Below, piece after piece: positions 1 through 7,171 of a stretch of 7,754 bases of DNA. The translations under genes and the position numbers were made by a program. The first letter of the stretch is position 1; every line of letters begins with the position of its first letter. Where the stretch lies: assembly GCA_031257725.1 (NCBI GenBank), contig JAIROD010000096.1:1-7754 (forward strand). The letters run 5' to 3'. The notes under the pieces are model-generated. The model was not told the DNA's origin. It did no database searches and was given only the letters and a program-made list of their open reading frames with translations. The stretch comes from Planctomycetaceae bacterium (GTDB taxonomy: Bacteria; Planctomycetota; Planctomycetia; Pirellulales; Thermoguttaceae).

Positions 1-1635
1 AATAATTGGCGAGCAAAATATCGTGGTAATTATGGCGTTTATACGATTAAAATTACTACCGACGGCAAGAAAACGATTAAGTTTTCTTGTTCGTGTCCAA
101 GTGATTATTATCCTTGCAAACATATTGCAATGATTGAGGATGCAATTGCCGAACATATCGCTAAAAATAAAAATAGAGCGGAAAAAGAAATAAAATGTGG
201 AACAAATTCAATTGTTGCAAAATTATTACGAAAAGTATCGCAAAAAGAATTGTATGAATTTATTGTGCGACAAGCTCATGATAGTAAGAAGTTGACAAAT
301 ACAATCTTGATTGAATTTGCCGACAAAGTAACTAAAAAAAGTAACAGTAACAGTTCAAATCCTTATTCGATTATTTTACGCAAGGCATTACATAATACCA
401 AAGTCAGAGAGGAAGAATACTATTGCCGTTACGAAAATGAAACAGGTATTGAGATTGAGGCGTTTGATCGGATACTAATAAGATTGAAAGAATATTTTGA
501 TCAAAAGAATTATCGCGAAGTTGTATTTATTTGTAAAGCCTGTATTGAGGAGTTGGCCGGATGGTTGGTAAAAAAAAGACGAAAATTCGACGATATTAAT
601 GAATTTATCAGTTACGAATATATTGAGGTTCCTTTTAGAATATTGGGGGATGTCGTTAATATTGCAGAGAGCAAAATTTCCGGTGTTGATTTGAAAGAGT
701 TGTACGATTATTGCCGGAGTGAAATTAAGAATAGTAAATATGTTGAGGCAGGTTTATTTACAGAGTTTAATGATTTATTTTTGAAAATATCGCTTAAAGT
801 CAATCCAGACGGTTTTATTGAATTTCAAGATGAGTTATTGAATAATATTAGGGATAAGAGTTCTTACGAAGCGGCAAGAATTTTTGAACGAAAAATCAGT
901 TTGTACGAACTTAGCAACCAAACTCAAAAAGCGTGGAAAATTATTGAAGAAAATGTTCAAATTGACTCCTTTTGTAAAAAGTTAGCGGAGAAAAAAATTG
1001 AGGAGAAAAAATATACCGAAGCAAAAAAATTGATAAACGACTATTTGAATAACGATAACCCCAATAGGCGGATTTCAATACGGGAATGGAATAAACTACT
1101 TTTGAAAATAGCGCAAAAAGAAAAAGACACGCCGACCATTCAGAAAATTTCTTTTGCTTTTATTAAAGGAGGATTTGAAGCGGAATATTTTAAAATTTAC
1201 AAATCGACTTTTACTAATGAAGACTGGAAAGAAGTATTTGAACAACTTTTAATTAATTACGAAAATACGGGTAAACAAAATAGTTCGTATTTTAATAATT
1301 CGAAAAATAGTGTCTATGATCTTTTAGTTGCGGAAAATGAGATAGAGCGGTTGTTGGAATTTGTTGAAAAACATTTAACGGTACATTTAATAGAACGATA
1401 CTATAAAAATTTTGCTGATGAGTTTCCGGCTCAAACGCTTCTTTTGTTTCGGAAGGCGTTGGATAACTACATAAAAGATACGCTCGGAAGAGATGCTTAT
1501 GAATATCTTGCCGAGATGTTAAAAAAGATGCAAAAAATAGACGGCGGCAATAAAATTGTTTCAGATATGGTCAATCAATACCAAATCCTGTACAAAAAAA
1601 GAAAAGCAATGTGTGAAATTTTGAGTAAATTTTAG
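1..1635 (+). CDS. SWIM zinc-finger domain protein, 5'-truncated by window edge
   Basis: The reading frame is open from base 1, so the ATG at 130 is internal and the real start lies upstream. The 43 codons before that ATG contain a SWIM zinc-binding motif, CxCx6CxH, read as CSCPSDYYPCKH: Cys codons at 88, 94 and 115 and His at 121. SWIM domains are known to bind zinc and to mediate DNA or protein contacts, often in proteins linked to Snf2-type helicases or mobile DNA. The remaining ~500 residues are Lys/Glu-rich and look almost wholly alpha-helical, resembling a TPR-like or helical-repeat scaffold; I see no catalytic motif. It ends with TAG at 1633-1635. The gene is very AT-rich, more so than atpG, which suggests foreign origin. 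Its neighbour is a restriction endonuclease remnant, so a role in a defence or mobile locus is possible but only inferred. Precise function is unknown. Confidence 0.85.
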   Translation, partial: NNWRAKYRGNYGVYTIKITTDGKKTIKFSCSCPSDYYPCKHIAMIEDAIAEHIAKNKNRAEKEIKCGTNSIVAKLLRKVSQKELYEFIVRQAHDSKKLTNTILIEFADKVTKKSNSNSSNPYSIILRKALHNTKVREEEYYCRYENETGIEIEAFDRILIRLKEYFDQKNYREVVFICKACIEELAGWLVKKRRKFDDINEFISYEYIEVPFRILGDVVNIAESKISGVDLKELYDYCRSEIKNSKYVEAGLFTEFNDLFLKISLKVNPDGFIEFQDELLNNIRDKSSYEAARIFERKISLYELSNQTQKAWKIIEENVQIDSFCKKLAEKKIEEKKYTEAKKLINDYLNNDNPNRRISIREWNKLLLKIAQKEKDTPTIQKISFAFIKGGFEAEYFKIYKSTFTNEDWKEVFEQLLINYENTGKQNSSYFNNSKNSVYDLLVAENEIERLLEFVEKHLTVHLIERYYKNFADEFPAQTLLLFRKALDNYIKDTLGRDAYEYLAEMLKKMQKIDGGNKIVSDMVNQYQILYKKRKAMCEILSKF

Positions 1636-1802
1636 GTAATATAATTGTCATATCTATTGGCAGAACCGAAACAAAAAAACTACAGCATACCGCAAAATTA
1701 TTTTTTAATTTAAAAACGGAACATGAATAAACCGCAACTTTCGACATTGTCATTTGTATGGGATATTAATTATAAGACGAATCATAAATTACAAAAAATA
1801 CA
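1636..1802 (+). other. Intergenic gap with a possible decayed coding remnant
   Basis: No convincing intact gene lies here. One forward frame (1629-1769) reads like degraded protein sequence: VISIGRTETKKLQHTAKLFF, then a stop at 1728-1730, then TATFDIVICMGY and a second stop. A different frame holds a 27-codon ORF at 1723-1806 (starting MNKPQLSTLSFVWD). Its TGA overlaps the ATG of the downstream endonuclease gene as ATGA, an arrangement typical of translational coupling. A lost partner gene such as a methyltransferase is one explanation, but no methyltransferase motif is recognisable. The gap may equally be plain non-coding DNA. Confidence 0.25.
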
Positions 1803-2548
1803 ATGAGTGTTATAGATCGAAAAATTGTTCTTGAATATGTGCAGGAACATATTGGGGAGTTTCACCGGCAACGATTAGGTTGCCTTTCAAAATTAAAACT
1901 TCGTGAAGTGCTTAGAAAGAAAAATCTTTATCTTTATTGTGTCAAATCATTGGATTCCGCCTACGATGTAGTTAAGGGAATTACGGACGCTCATATCGCA
2001 TCAAATGAGGAAACGATTTTTGGTGATTGGCTTGAAGGTTTAGCGATTTTTGTAAACGGCTTGGTTTATAACGGAAAAAAGTCGGGAATTAAAGGAATTG
2101 ATCTTGAGTTTGATAAAGATTCTATTCGTTATATCGTGAATATTAAATCCGGTTCCAATTGGGGAAATGCAAACCCAATTACAGGAATGAAAAGAGACTT
2201 CGTAACCGCTAAAAAAACGTTACGGACAAGTAATAGTAAAATGAATATTGTTGCCGTCAATGGTTGTTGTTACGGAAAAAATAAAAACCGGATAAAGGCG
2301 AATATTTCAAATATTGCGGACAAGAATTCTGGGAATTTATTTCCGGCGATTCGAAGTTATATTGTACAATAATTGAACCGCTTGGTATTAACGCTAAAAA
2401 AAGAAATGAAGAATTTCATATATTATACAACCGTCAAATTAACTGTTTTGTCGCGGAATTTGTAAACGATTTTTGTCATTCCGACGGTGCAATTATTTGG
2501 GAAAAACTTGTTAAATTTAATTCGGGAAAAGATCAGATTAAATTTTGA
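1803..2548 (+). pseudogene. PmeII-family type II restriction endonuclease, frameshifted
   Basis: The first frame encodes 189 residues. Residues 1-162 match what I recall of the PmeII-family type II restriction endonucleases: EEtIFGDWLEGLAIF (69-83), GIDLEF (98-103), VNIKSGSNWGN (112-122) and NGCCYG (153-158). D100 and K115 fit the PD-(D/E)xK nuclease core, with an Asn before the IK where a Glu is usual; a Glu in the GDWLEGL segment may substitute. Near 2283-2289 (AAAAACC) the frame is lost. Reading resumes from 2288 in the -1 frame as PDKGEYFKYCGQEFWEFISG, then IIEPLG, and WEKLVKFNSGK near the end, to TGA at 2546-2548. Joined, the product is about 248 aa, a normal family length. One missing C or A would explain the break. 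With the frame broken the C-terminal third is lost, so the enzyme is probably inactive. No cognate methyltransferase is in the window. The start at 1803 has no Shine-Dalgarno but matches the family N-terminus. Confidence 0.8.
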
Positions 2549-2612
2549 ACGTTTCAAACGCAATTTTCGTACTTTAATATAAAATATTAACAATTTTTAT
2601 TTTATAACAATT

Positions 2613-3605
2613 ATGGCAAAATCACGGGCATTAGATAAGCGCCGCAAGTCTGTTAAGAGTATTCGCAAAATCACGCGAACAATGGAACTGGTTGCGACGG
2701 CGCAATTCAAAAAAGCAATGGAAAGAGCGGTTGCCGCCGACGCTTACACTAAACGGCTTGTCGGACTTGTTCACGATTTATCGCAATCCGATGAACAGTT
2801 GGAACATCCGCTCCTTATTGAACGGAAACAAGACCGTTCACAAAAAGATGTGGTTCTGTTGGTACTCAGTGCCAATCGCGGAATGTGCGGCGGTTTCAAT
2901 GCCGGTGTGATGCGGTTGGCGGCACAACGGCTTAAGAATTTTCAAAACGATTATTCCGGCGTATATCTTGAAGTGTCCGGAAAACGCGGTATTTCCGCAT
3001 TCAAATTTCGCGGTGCGGAAATCGCCATGTCTTATATTCATCTTCAGGATAAACCGGCATTGGAACAAGTTACTGAAATTGCGGATCATTATCTGGAAGA
3101 TTTTATTACAGATAAAATTGACCGGCTTGATGTTTGTTACACAAAATTCGATTCCCTTAGCCGTCAATATGCCGTAATTGAAACATTGCTTCCGATTACG
3201 GAATTGACTGCGGAAGGCGATATCAACGCGGTACAAGATGAACTGGATCCCGACTTGAAAAAAGCGGCGTTAGTGAAACAGGCGAATGAAATCACGGCTG
3301 ACCGTACCGATAAGGGGGTTGCCGGTTTGAAAGAACATGGTAATATTATGTTTGATTTTTTGCCGTCGCCGGAAAGTATTTTGGAAGAACTTATTCCGAA
3401 GGCGTTCAAATCGAAATTGTTCAAATGTTTCCTTGACTCTGCGGTCAGTGAACAAATTGCCCGAATGGTTGCCATGAAAGCCGCAACCGAAAACGCCGAC
3501 AAAATGATCGGACTGTTGACCACTTCATACAACCGCGCAAGACAATCACAAATTACAAATGAAATTCTCGAAGTGATAAGCGGTGCCGACGCTTTGGCAA
3601 ACTAA
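2613..3605 (+). CDS. atpG: F1F0 ATP synthase gamma subunit (F1 rotor shaft)
   Basis: This encodes the central-stalk gamma subunit, which rotates inside the alpha3beta3 hexamer and couples proton (or sodium) flow to ATP synthesis at the inner face of the membrane. Both conserved ends are present. The N-terminal helix reads MAKSRALDKRRKSVKSIRKI and continues TRTMELVATAQFKKA. The C-terminal helix contains SEQIARMVAMKAATENADKM and ends with RQSQITNEILEVISGADAL. NRGMCGGFN near residue 90 is the conserved core motif. At 330 residues it is longer than the usual ~290, with extra sequence around 215-265 as in planctomycete homologues. The ATG at 2613 is set by the conserved N-terminus; no Shine-Dalgarno is evident in the preceding 64 bp. 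Its codon use is less AT-rich than that of its neighbours. Unusually, no atpA, atpD or atpC is adjacent: the upstream gene is an endonuclease remnant and the downstream genes are toxin-antitoxin. The last ~170 bp recur at 6968-7139. Confidence 0.97.
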   Translation: MAKSRALDKRRKSVKSIRKITRTMELVATAQFKKAMERAVAADAYTKRLVGLVHDLSQSDEQLEHPLLIERKQDRSQKDVVLLVLSANRGMCGGFNAGVMRLAAQRLKNFQNDYSGVYLEVSGKRGISAFKFRGAEIAMSYIHLQDKPALEQVTEIADHYLEDFITDKIDRLDVCYTKFDSLSRQYAVIETLLPITELTAEGDINAVQDELDPDLKKAALVKQANEITADRTDKGVAGLKEHGNIMFDFLPSPESILEELIPKAFKSKLFKCFLDSAVSEQIARMVAMKAATENADKMIGLLTTSYNRARQSQITNEILEVISGADALAN

Positions 3606-3642
3606 AAAATGTACAATAAATAAAGGAGAACCTAAAATGGAA
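3433..3642 (+). repeat. Direct repeat, copy 1: atpG 3' end plus vapB leader
   Basis: This 210-bp stretch covers the last 57 codons of atpG with its stop, the 31-bp spacer with its ribosome binding site, and the first two antitoxin codons. It recurs in the same orientation at 6968-7177. By eye the copies differ at roughly eight bases plus two single-base indels (about 95% identity). Four of the five changed atpG codons are silent. Similarity continues into the antitoxin genes but drops sharply there. Confidence 0.93.
3623..3628 (+). promoter_or_regulatory. Shine-Dalgarno site of antitoxin gene 1
   Basis: AAGGAG with GGAG ending 8 nt before the ATG at 3637. It fixes the antitoxin start there, rather than at the ATG at 3583 that lies inside atpG. 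It is a clearly better ribosome binding site than those before atpG or the hydrolase gene. Confidence 0.8.
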
Positions 3643-3858
3643 AGTGTCATAATTGATAGGGCAATGTTACCGGAAGTAATCATTTCCTATATTCATTCTG
3701 AAAAAATAAAAATCGTTGAAGAAAACGGCAATGTCATATTATCGCCGGTAAAAGAAAAAAACATTCTTGATGAATTAGTCGGAATGTTTAGTGATGGTAG
3801 ATTATCGACTAAAAAATTTATAGCACAAAAAGCAATTGAAGTAGAGTTAGAAAATTGA
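3637..3858 (+). CDS. VapB-type antitoxin, module 1
   Basis: This is a 73-residue protein immediately upstream of, and overlapping, a PIN-domain toxin gene, the standard order for a VapBC type II toxin-antitoxin pair. The antitoxin would bind and inhibit the toxin and, as is known for the family, probably repress its own operon. The N-terminal half (about 12-45: PEVIISYIHSEKIKIVEENG, then VILSPV) looks like a small beta-rich DNA-binding or AbrB-like fold. The second half (GMFSDGRLSTKKFIAQK) should be helical and contact the toxin. An excellent Shine-Dalgarno supports the ATG at 3637. The gene starts 31 bp after the atpG stop, so it may be co-transcribed with atpG or use a promoter inside the atpG 3' end. 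A related antitoxin with a different C-terminus is encoded at 7172. The family assignment rests mainly on context. Confidence 0.8.
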   Translation: MESVIIDRAMLPEVIISYIHSEKIKIVEENGNVILSPVKEKNILDELVGMFSDGRLSTKKFIAQKAIEVELEN

Positions 3859-4295
3859 ATAATCCATTTATTTTAGATGCTTGCGCTTTGATTGCGCTTC
3901 TTGCGAACGAACCCGGCGCAGAAAATGTAATAAAAATAATACAAGATGCCATTGACGGAGATATAATTGTAAAAATAAATCAAATAAATCTATTAGAAGT
4001 ATATTATGATGTGTGTAAGATATATGGAGAGGATGCGGCAAATAATGCATTAGAAACGATTAGGAAATTACCAATAGAAATTATTGTTGGATTATCTGAT
4101 GAAGTATTTAGAAAAGCAGGGCAAATAAAATCTAAATACAAAATACCATTGGGTGATGCAATAGCAATGGCGGAATGCAAAATAAACAATGGAATATTAG
4201 TAACATCAGACCATAAAGATTTTGAACCAATGGAAAAATTAGAAAATCTAAAAATAAATTGGTTCAGAGATGTTCTAAAAACTCCTGTAACGTGA
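3855..4295 (+). CDS. vapC: PIN-domain toxin (VapC-type ribonuclease), module 1
   Basis: This 146-residue protein has the PIN-domain layout. The acidic Mg2+-binding residues are in their expected places: D8 in FILDACALIALL, E48 in NLLEVYYDV, D101 in PLGDAIAMAE and D119 in LVTSDHKDF. VapC toxins are known to cut tRNA or rRNA and stop translation when the antitoxin is lost; the target here cannot be told. The start is a TTG at 3855 that overlaps the antitoxin TGA by 4 nt, implying translational coupling. The domain seems to end near WFRD, while the last seven residues (VLKTPVT) and the stop are encoded by the left arm of the palindrome at 4273-4360. That suggests the palindrome inserted at or replaced the original gene end. 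All catalytic residues are present, so the toxin is probably functional. Confidence 0.9.
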   Translation: MNNPFILDACALIALLANEPGAENVIKIIQDAIDGDIIVKINQINLLEVYYDVCKIYGEDAANNALETIRKLPIEIIVGLSDEVFRKAGQIKSKYKIPLGDAIAMAECKINNGILVTSDHKDFEPMEKLENLKINWFRDVLKTPVT

Positions 4296-4360
4296 GCGTC
4301 CCGTTCACGATTTCGGCAGTGAGGACGTTGCCGTTACAGGGCTAAAATGAGTTTTTAGAA
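4273..4360. repeat. 88-bp imperfect palindrome with internal hairpins (MITE-like or terminator)
   Basis: The outer arms are exact over 12 bp: TTCTAAAAACTC at 4273-4284 and its reverse complement at 4349-4360. A second exact block, CCTGTAACG (4284-4292), pairs with CGTTACAGG (4332-4340); the right arm carries 8 extra bases (4341-4348) as a bulge. Inside, CGTGA/TCACG (4291-4295 and 4305-4309) and CGGCA/TGCCG (4314-4318 and 4329-4333) could form two small hairpins, giving a three-stem, cloverleaf-like fold. The element overlaps the last codons and stop of the toxin gene and sits before the hydrolase gene. It could be a small non-autonomous mobile element, a REP-like repeat or a bidirectional terminator; no second copy is in the window. 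Confidence 0.75.
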
Positions 4361-4419
4361 TTTCCCTTCAGATAAAAATATTGAATCGCTACAAAAAAAT
4401 TAACAAGAAAATTAAAACA

Positions 4420-6882
4420 ATGAAAAAATTATTTTTACTTTTGATCGGTGTTGTAATGATGCTCAATGCAGCGGGCTTGTTTGGGCAAACGCCTTATTCT
4501 GCTATTGCGGATGCAGAGAAAGATGTTTGGATGTTTGTTTGGGGTGATGAGTTTGACGGGACGCAGATTGATTCTTCGAAATGGATTTTTGAAACCGGCG
4601 GAGCAATAAACAACGAAGCACAACTTTACACCACCCGGAAAGAAAATGCGCGTCTGGAAGATGGAAATCTTGTTATCGAAGCGCGCAAAGAAAAATACAC
4701 TGCGCCGGATGGCAGGACTTCCGATTATACCTCTGCCTGTCTGACAACTTGCAAAATTGAAAACGGCAAATGGAAGCCGCTTTTCGGAATGAAATACGGA
4801 CGAATCGAGATACGGGCAAAATTGCCGACTGGTCGCGGAGTTTGGCCTGCCTTGTGGCTCCTCGAATTGCCCGCCGAACCCAAAGATTCGTGGCAGCGTT
4901 GCGGCGAAATTGATATGATGGAATATGTAGGACATTCGCCGGACACCGTTCATGCCAATCTTCATAACTGGGACGAACACGCCGAATATAAGCGTCATTC
5001 TTTTGGTAATTACCTGACAAAGGAAACGCCTTACGATGGTTTTCACACTTATTGGATGGAGTGGTCGCCGGAGTTGATCGAAATTTTTTACGATACGAAA
5101 AAGATTGTTTCTTATCGTCCCGACCCTGAAAAGCCGGAACGATTTCCCTACAACAAACCGCATTATTTGTTGATGAATCTTGCAATCGGCGGTTCCTGGG
5201 GCGGTGAAAAAGGGATTGATGATTCGATTTTTCCGTGCCGGTATGAAATTGATTTTGTTCGAGTTTATCAAAAAAACGAGTTGACGGTTGCGCGTATTGA
5301 CCCGCTTGACAAAGTTACGAAAACGCAAGATGATTTTTATCAGATAAGTTCTTCCGCCGCTGTTGCAAAAGGTGAAACGGCAATGTTTCAATTTGTTTTA
5401 CGCAGTGAAAAGCCGATTGAGAATTTGAAAATCGAAGCGGACAATTTACAGCAAGTAATCGTTCAACAGTCGAAAAATTTGCGGCAAGGTCACGAAAATT
5501 TGAAACTTGAAAAAACGAAAAACTCGGAAACAATTAAACCGTCGCCGGTCAATTTTGTCGGTTACGTAAAAACGGGAAATGTAACAGAGTATCCCGACGT
5601 GTTGCTTGAACCGCAAAATAAGATTGCCGCGAAAACGAATCAATCGGTGTTGATTAGTTATAAAATTCCGAAAGAAATTGCGGAGGGAATCTATGAGGCG
5701 ACAGTTGCTATCAGCGGGAAAATAGACGGCAAGGATTTTCGTTGCGAAAAACAGGTTACGGCGAACATTTACAATGTTACCGTGCCGGAACAGACGCTTT
5801 GGGTAACAAATTGGTCTTTGGGTAATTTTCTGGAAAAACTCAACGACAACAAAAAAGTCGAGCGGCTTTCGCCGAAATATTGGGAATTATTGAAACTGAT
5901 CGCGAACACGGCGCGGGAACACGGTCAAAATGTTTATTTGATCTCGCCTACAAATTATTGCAACATTACGATCAACGATTCCCAATACTCATTTGATTTT
6001 ACGAATTTTGACAATGCGGTTGAACTTTTCATCGACGAAGGCGGTTTGAAACGGATTGAAGGCGGACATCTCGCCGGGTGGGCGCATGGGGCGAAAGAAC
6101 TCCTTATCAAGGTCCCCGACGGCAACGGAAAATTTGAACCGCTTCCGCTTTCCAATGAAAAAACGAAAAACTTTTTGTCGCAGTTTATTCCGGCGTTGTA
6201 CAAACATCTGCGTGAAAAAAAATGGGAACAGATTTACATTCAACATATCGGCGATGAACCGACAAGCGTTGAATCATACAATGAAGTTGCGAAATATTTG
6301 AAGTCGCTGGAACCGAATATGAAAACGATTGAGGCAACGATTCTTGGAAAAAAGGTTGACAATAATGTTGACGTTCATGTTCCGATTATCTGGTATTACG
6401 ACAAGGAAGAATATTTTTACAGGGAACATCAAAAGAACGGCGGCGAGGTTTGGTTTTATATTTCCTGCGATGCGAAAGATTATGCGAACAGATTTTATGA
6501 TCGTCCGCTGCTTCAGAACCGGTTGTTGCACTGGTTTAATTTTCGATATGATATTACGGGATATTTGCATTGGGGTTTGAGTTGGTGGCAAGAGATTGAG
6601 GGCGACGAAAAAACCGGTTTTACGGCCCCCCCCCAAAAATTGCCGCCGGGAGATTGCTTTATTATTTATCCGGGCAATAACAAGATTTATAGTTCGCTTC
6701 GTTTTGTAACAATGCGCGATGCGGTTTGCGATTATGAATTGCTGAAACTTTTAGAAAACCGCGACCCGTCAAAAGCAAAACAACTCGCCGAATCGCTCAT
6801 TCCGCAACCCAATAAATACGAAAACAATATCTCCATATTCCGCGCAAAACGTGTTCAATTGCTGGAATGGCTGAGCGAATAA
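4420..6882 (+). CDS. Secreted glycoside hydrolase: GH16 domain fused to GH123-like/DUF4091 region
   Basis: This is an 820-residue exported enzyme. The ATG at 4420 is preferred over the in-frame TTG at 4381 because it begins a clean signal peptide, MKKLFLLLIGVVMMLNAAG, with cleavage likely near FGQ at residue 23. Residues about 33-285 form a GH16 domain of the laminarinase/beta-glucanase type. The motif EIDMME gives the nucleophile E163, D165 and acid/base E168, with GSWGG at 258-262. Residues about 300-460 look like a beta-sandwich (KGETAMFQFVLRSEKP), as precedes DUF4091 domains. Residues about 460-820 resemble DUF4091/GH123-like barrels: HIGDEP with an Asp-Glu pair at 612-613, GYLHWGLSWW at 714-723 and RDAVCDYELLKLLE near 766-779. 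Beta-glucan or a related algal, plant or host polysaccharide is the likely substrate, but it is not determined. No Shine-Dalgarno is seen. A C9 run followed by A5 lies in the coding sequence at 6626-6639. Confidence 0.92.
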   Translation: MKKLFLLLIGVVMMLNAAGLFGQTPYSAIADAEKDVWMFVWGDEFDGTQIDSSKWIFETGGAINNEAQLYTTRKENARLEDGNLVIEARKEKYTAPDGRTSDYTSACLTTCKIENGKWKPLFGMKYGRIEIRAKLPTGRGVWPALWLLELPAEPKDSWQRCGEIDMMEYVGHSPDTVHANLHNWDEHAEYKRHSFGNYLTKETPYDGFHTYWMEWSPELIEIFYDTKKIVSYRPDPEKPERFPYNKPHYLLMNLAIGGSWGGEKGIDDSIFPCRYEIDFVRVYQKNELTVARIDPLDKVTKTQDDFYQISSSAAVAKGETAMFQFVLRSEKPIENLKIEADNLQQVIVQQSKNLRQGHENLKLEKTKNSETIKPSPVNFVGYVKTGNVTEYPDVLLEPQNKIAAKTNQSVLISYKIPKEIAEGIYEATVAISGKIDGKDFRCEKQVTANIYNVTVPEQTLWVTNWSLGNFLEKLNDNKKVERLSPKYWELLKLIANTAREHGQNVYLISPTNYCNITINDSQYSFDFTNFDNAVELFIDEGGLKRIEGGHLAGWAHGAKELLIKVPDGNGKFEPLPLSNEKTKNFLSQFIPALYKHLREKKWEQIYIQHIGDEPTSVESYNEVAKYLKSLEPNMKTIEATILGKKVDNNVDVHVPIIWYYDKEEYFYREHQKNGGEVWFYISCDAKDYANRFYDRPLLQNRLLHWFNFRYDITGYLHWGLSWWQEIEGDEKTGFTAPPQKLPPGDCFIIYPGNNKIYSSLRFVTMRDAVCDYELLKLLENRDPSKAKQLAESLIPQPNKYENNISIFRAKRVQLLEWLSE

Positions 6883-6922
6883 TATTTATGAGAAAAAATG
6901 TATAATAATTAATGTATAAGTT

Positions 6923-6979
6923 ATGACAAACAAAAGAAGTTTTATTATTTTAGTTGCGCTGTCGATGTTGATTCTGTAG
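6923..6979 (+). pseudogene. Truncated 5' end of a secreted-protein gene
   Basis: The ATG at 6923 opens an 18-codon frame, MTNKRSFIILVALSMLIL, a typical start of a signal peptide or lipoprotein leader: basic N-terminus then a hydrophobic core. It hits TAG at 6977-6979, after crossing into the atpG-derived sequence that begins near 6968. No rest of the gene is found downstream. It most likely marks a gene cut by the rearrangement that brought in the second toxin-antitoxin module. It lies 40 bp after the hydrolase stop in the same direction, so it may once have belonged to the same operon. Confidence 0.6.
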
Positions 6980-7139
6980 TCAGTGAACAAATTGCCCGAA
7001 TGGTCGCCATGAAAGCGGCAACCGAAACGCCGACAAAATGATCGGACTGTTGACCACTTCATACAACCGCGCAAGACAATCACAAATTACAAATGAAATT
7101 CTCGAAGTGATAAGCGGTGCCGACGCTTTGGCAAATTAA
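6968..7139 (+). pseudogene. atpG 3'-terminal fragment (duplicated)
   Basis: This sequence repeats the last 57 codons of atpG (3433-3605), including the stop. In the atpG frame it begins at DSVVSEQIARMVAMKAA and is disrupted by loss of one A (7025-7027 has three As where atpG has four at 3490-3493), giving an early TGA. Beyond that it again matches the atpG C-terminus (RQSQITNEILEVISGADAL) in the shifted frame. No start or upstream atpG sequence is present, so it cannot yield gamma subunit. Its retention next to an antitoxin gene suggests it travelled with that gene, perhaps because it carries a promoter. Confidence 0.93.
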
Positions 7140-7159
7140 AAAAATGCACAATAAATAAT

Positions 7160-7163
7160 GGAG
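7160..7163 (+). promoter_or_regulatory. Shine-Dalgarno site of antitoxin gene 2
   Basis: GGAG, 8 nt before the ATG at 7172, in the same position as in copy 1. The preceding bases differ (AATGGAG here against AAAGGAG), so it is slightly weaker. Confidence 0.7.
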
Positions 7164-7171
7164 AACCTAAA

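Noticed and set aside
2552..2580. Promoter before atpG (TAATAT at 2575 with a -35 at 2552)
   Set aside because: The -35 match is only three of six bases in very AT-rich DNA, so it is not distinguishable from chance.
2838..3532. Reverse-strand ORFs opposite atpG
   Set aside because: They mirror a strongly conserved gene and show no protein-like features.
3583..3636. ATG at 3583 as the antitoxin start
   Set aside because: It lies within atpG and lacks a ribosome binding site, whereas the ATG at 3637 has GGAG 8 nt upstream, conserved in the second copy.
4273..4360. Integron attC recombination site at the end of the toxin gene
   Set aside because: Size, position after a toxin-antitoxin cassette and imperfect palindrome are suggestive, but the terminal 7-bp blocks do not fit RYYYAAC and GTTRRRY, and no integrase or second site is visible.
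4381..4419. TTG at 4381 as the start of the hydrolase
   Set aside because: It would put 13 lysine-rich residues before a complete signal peptide; the ATG at 4420 gives a normal exported N-terminus.
4435..5391. Long reverse-strand ORFs (318 and 170 codons) opposite the hydrolase gene
   Set aside because: They are antisense shadows of a gene with clear GH16 motifs and have no recognisable domain.
6901..6906. TATAAT as a -10 box upstream of the truncated gene
   Set aside because: No acceptable -35 element lies at the right distance, and such hexamers are common in this AT-rich gap.
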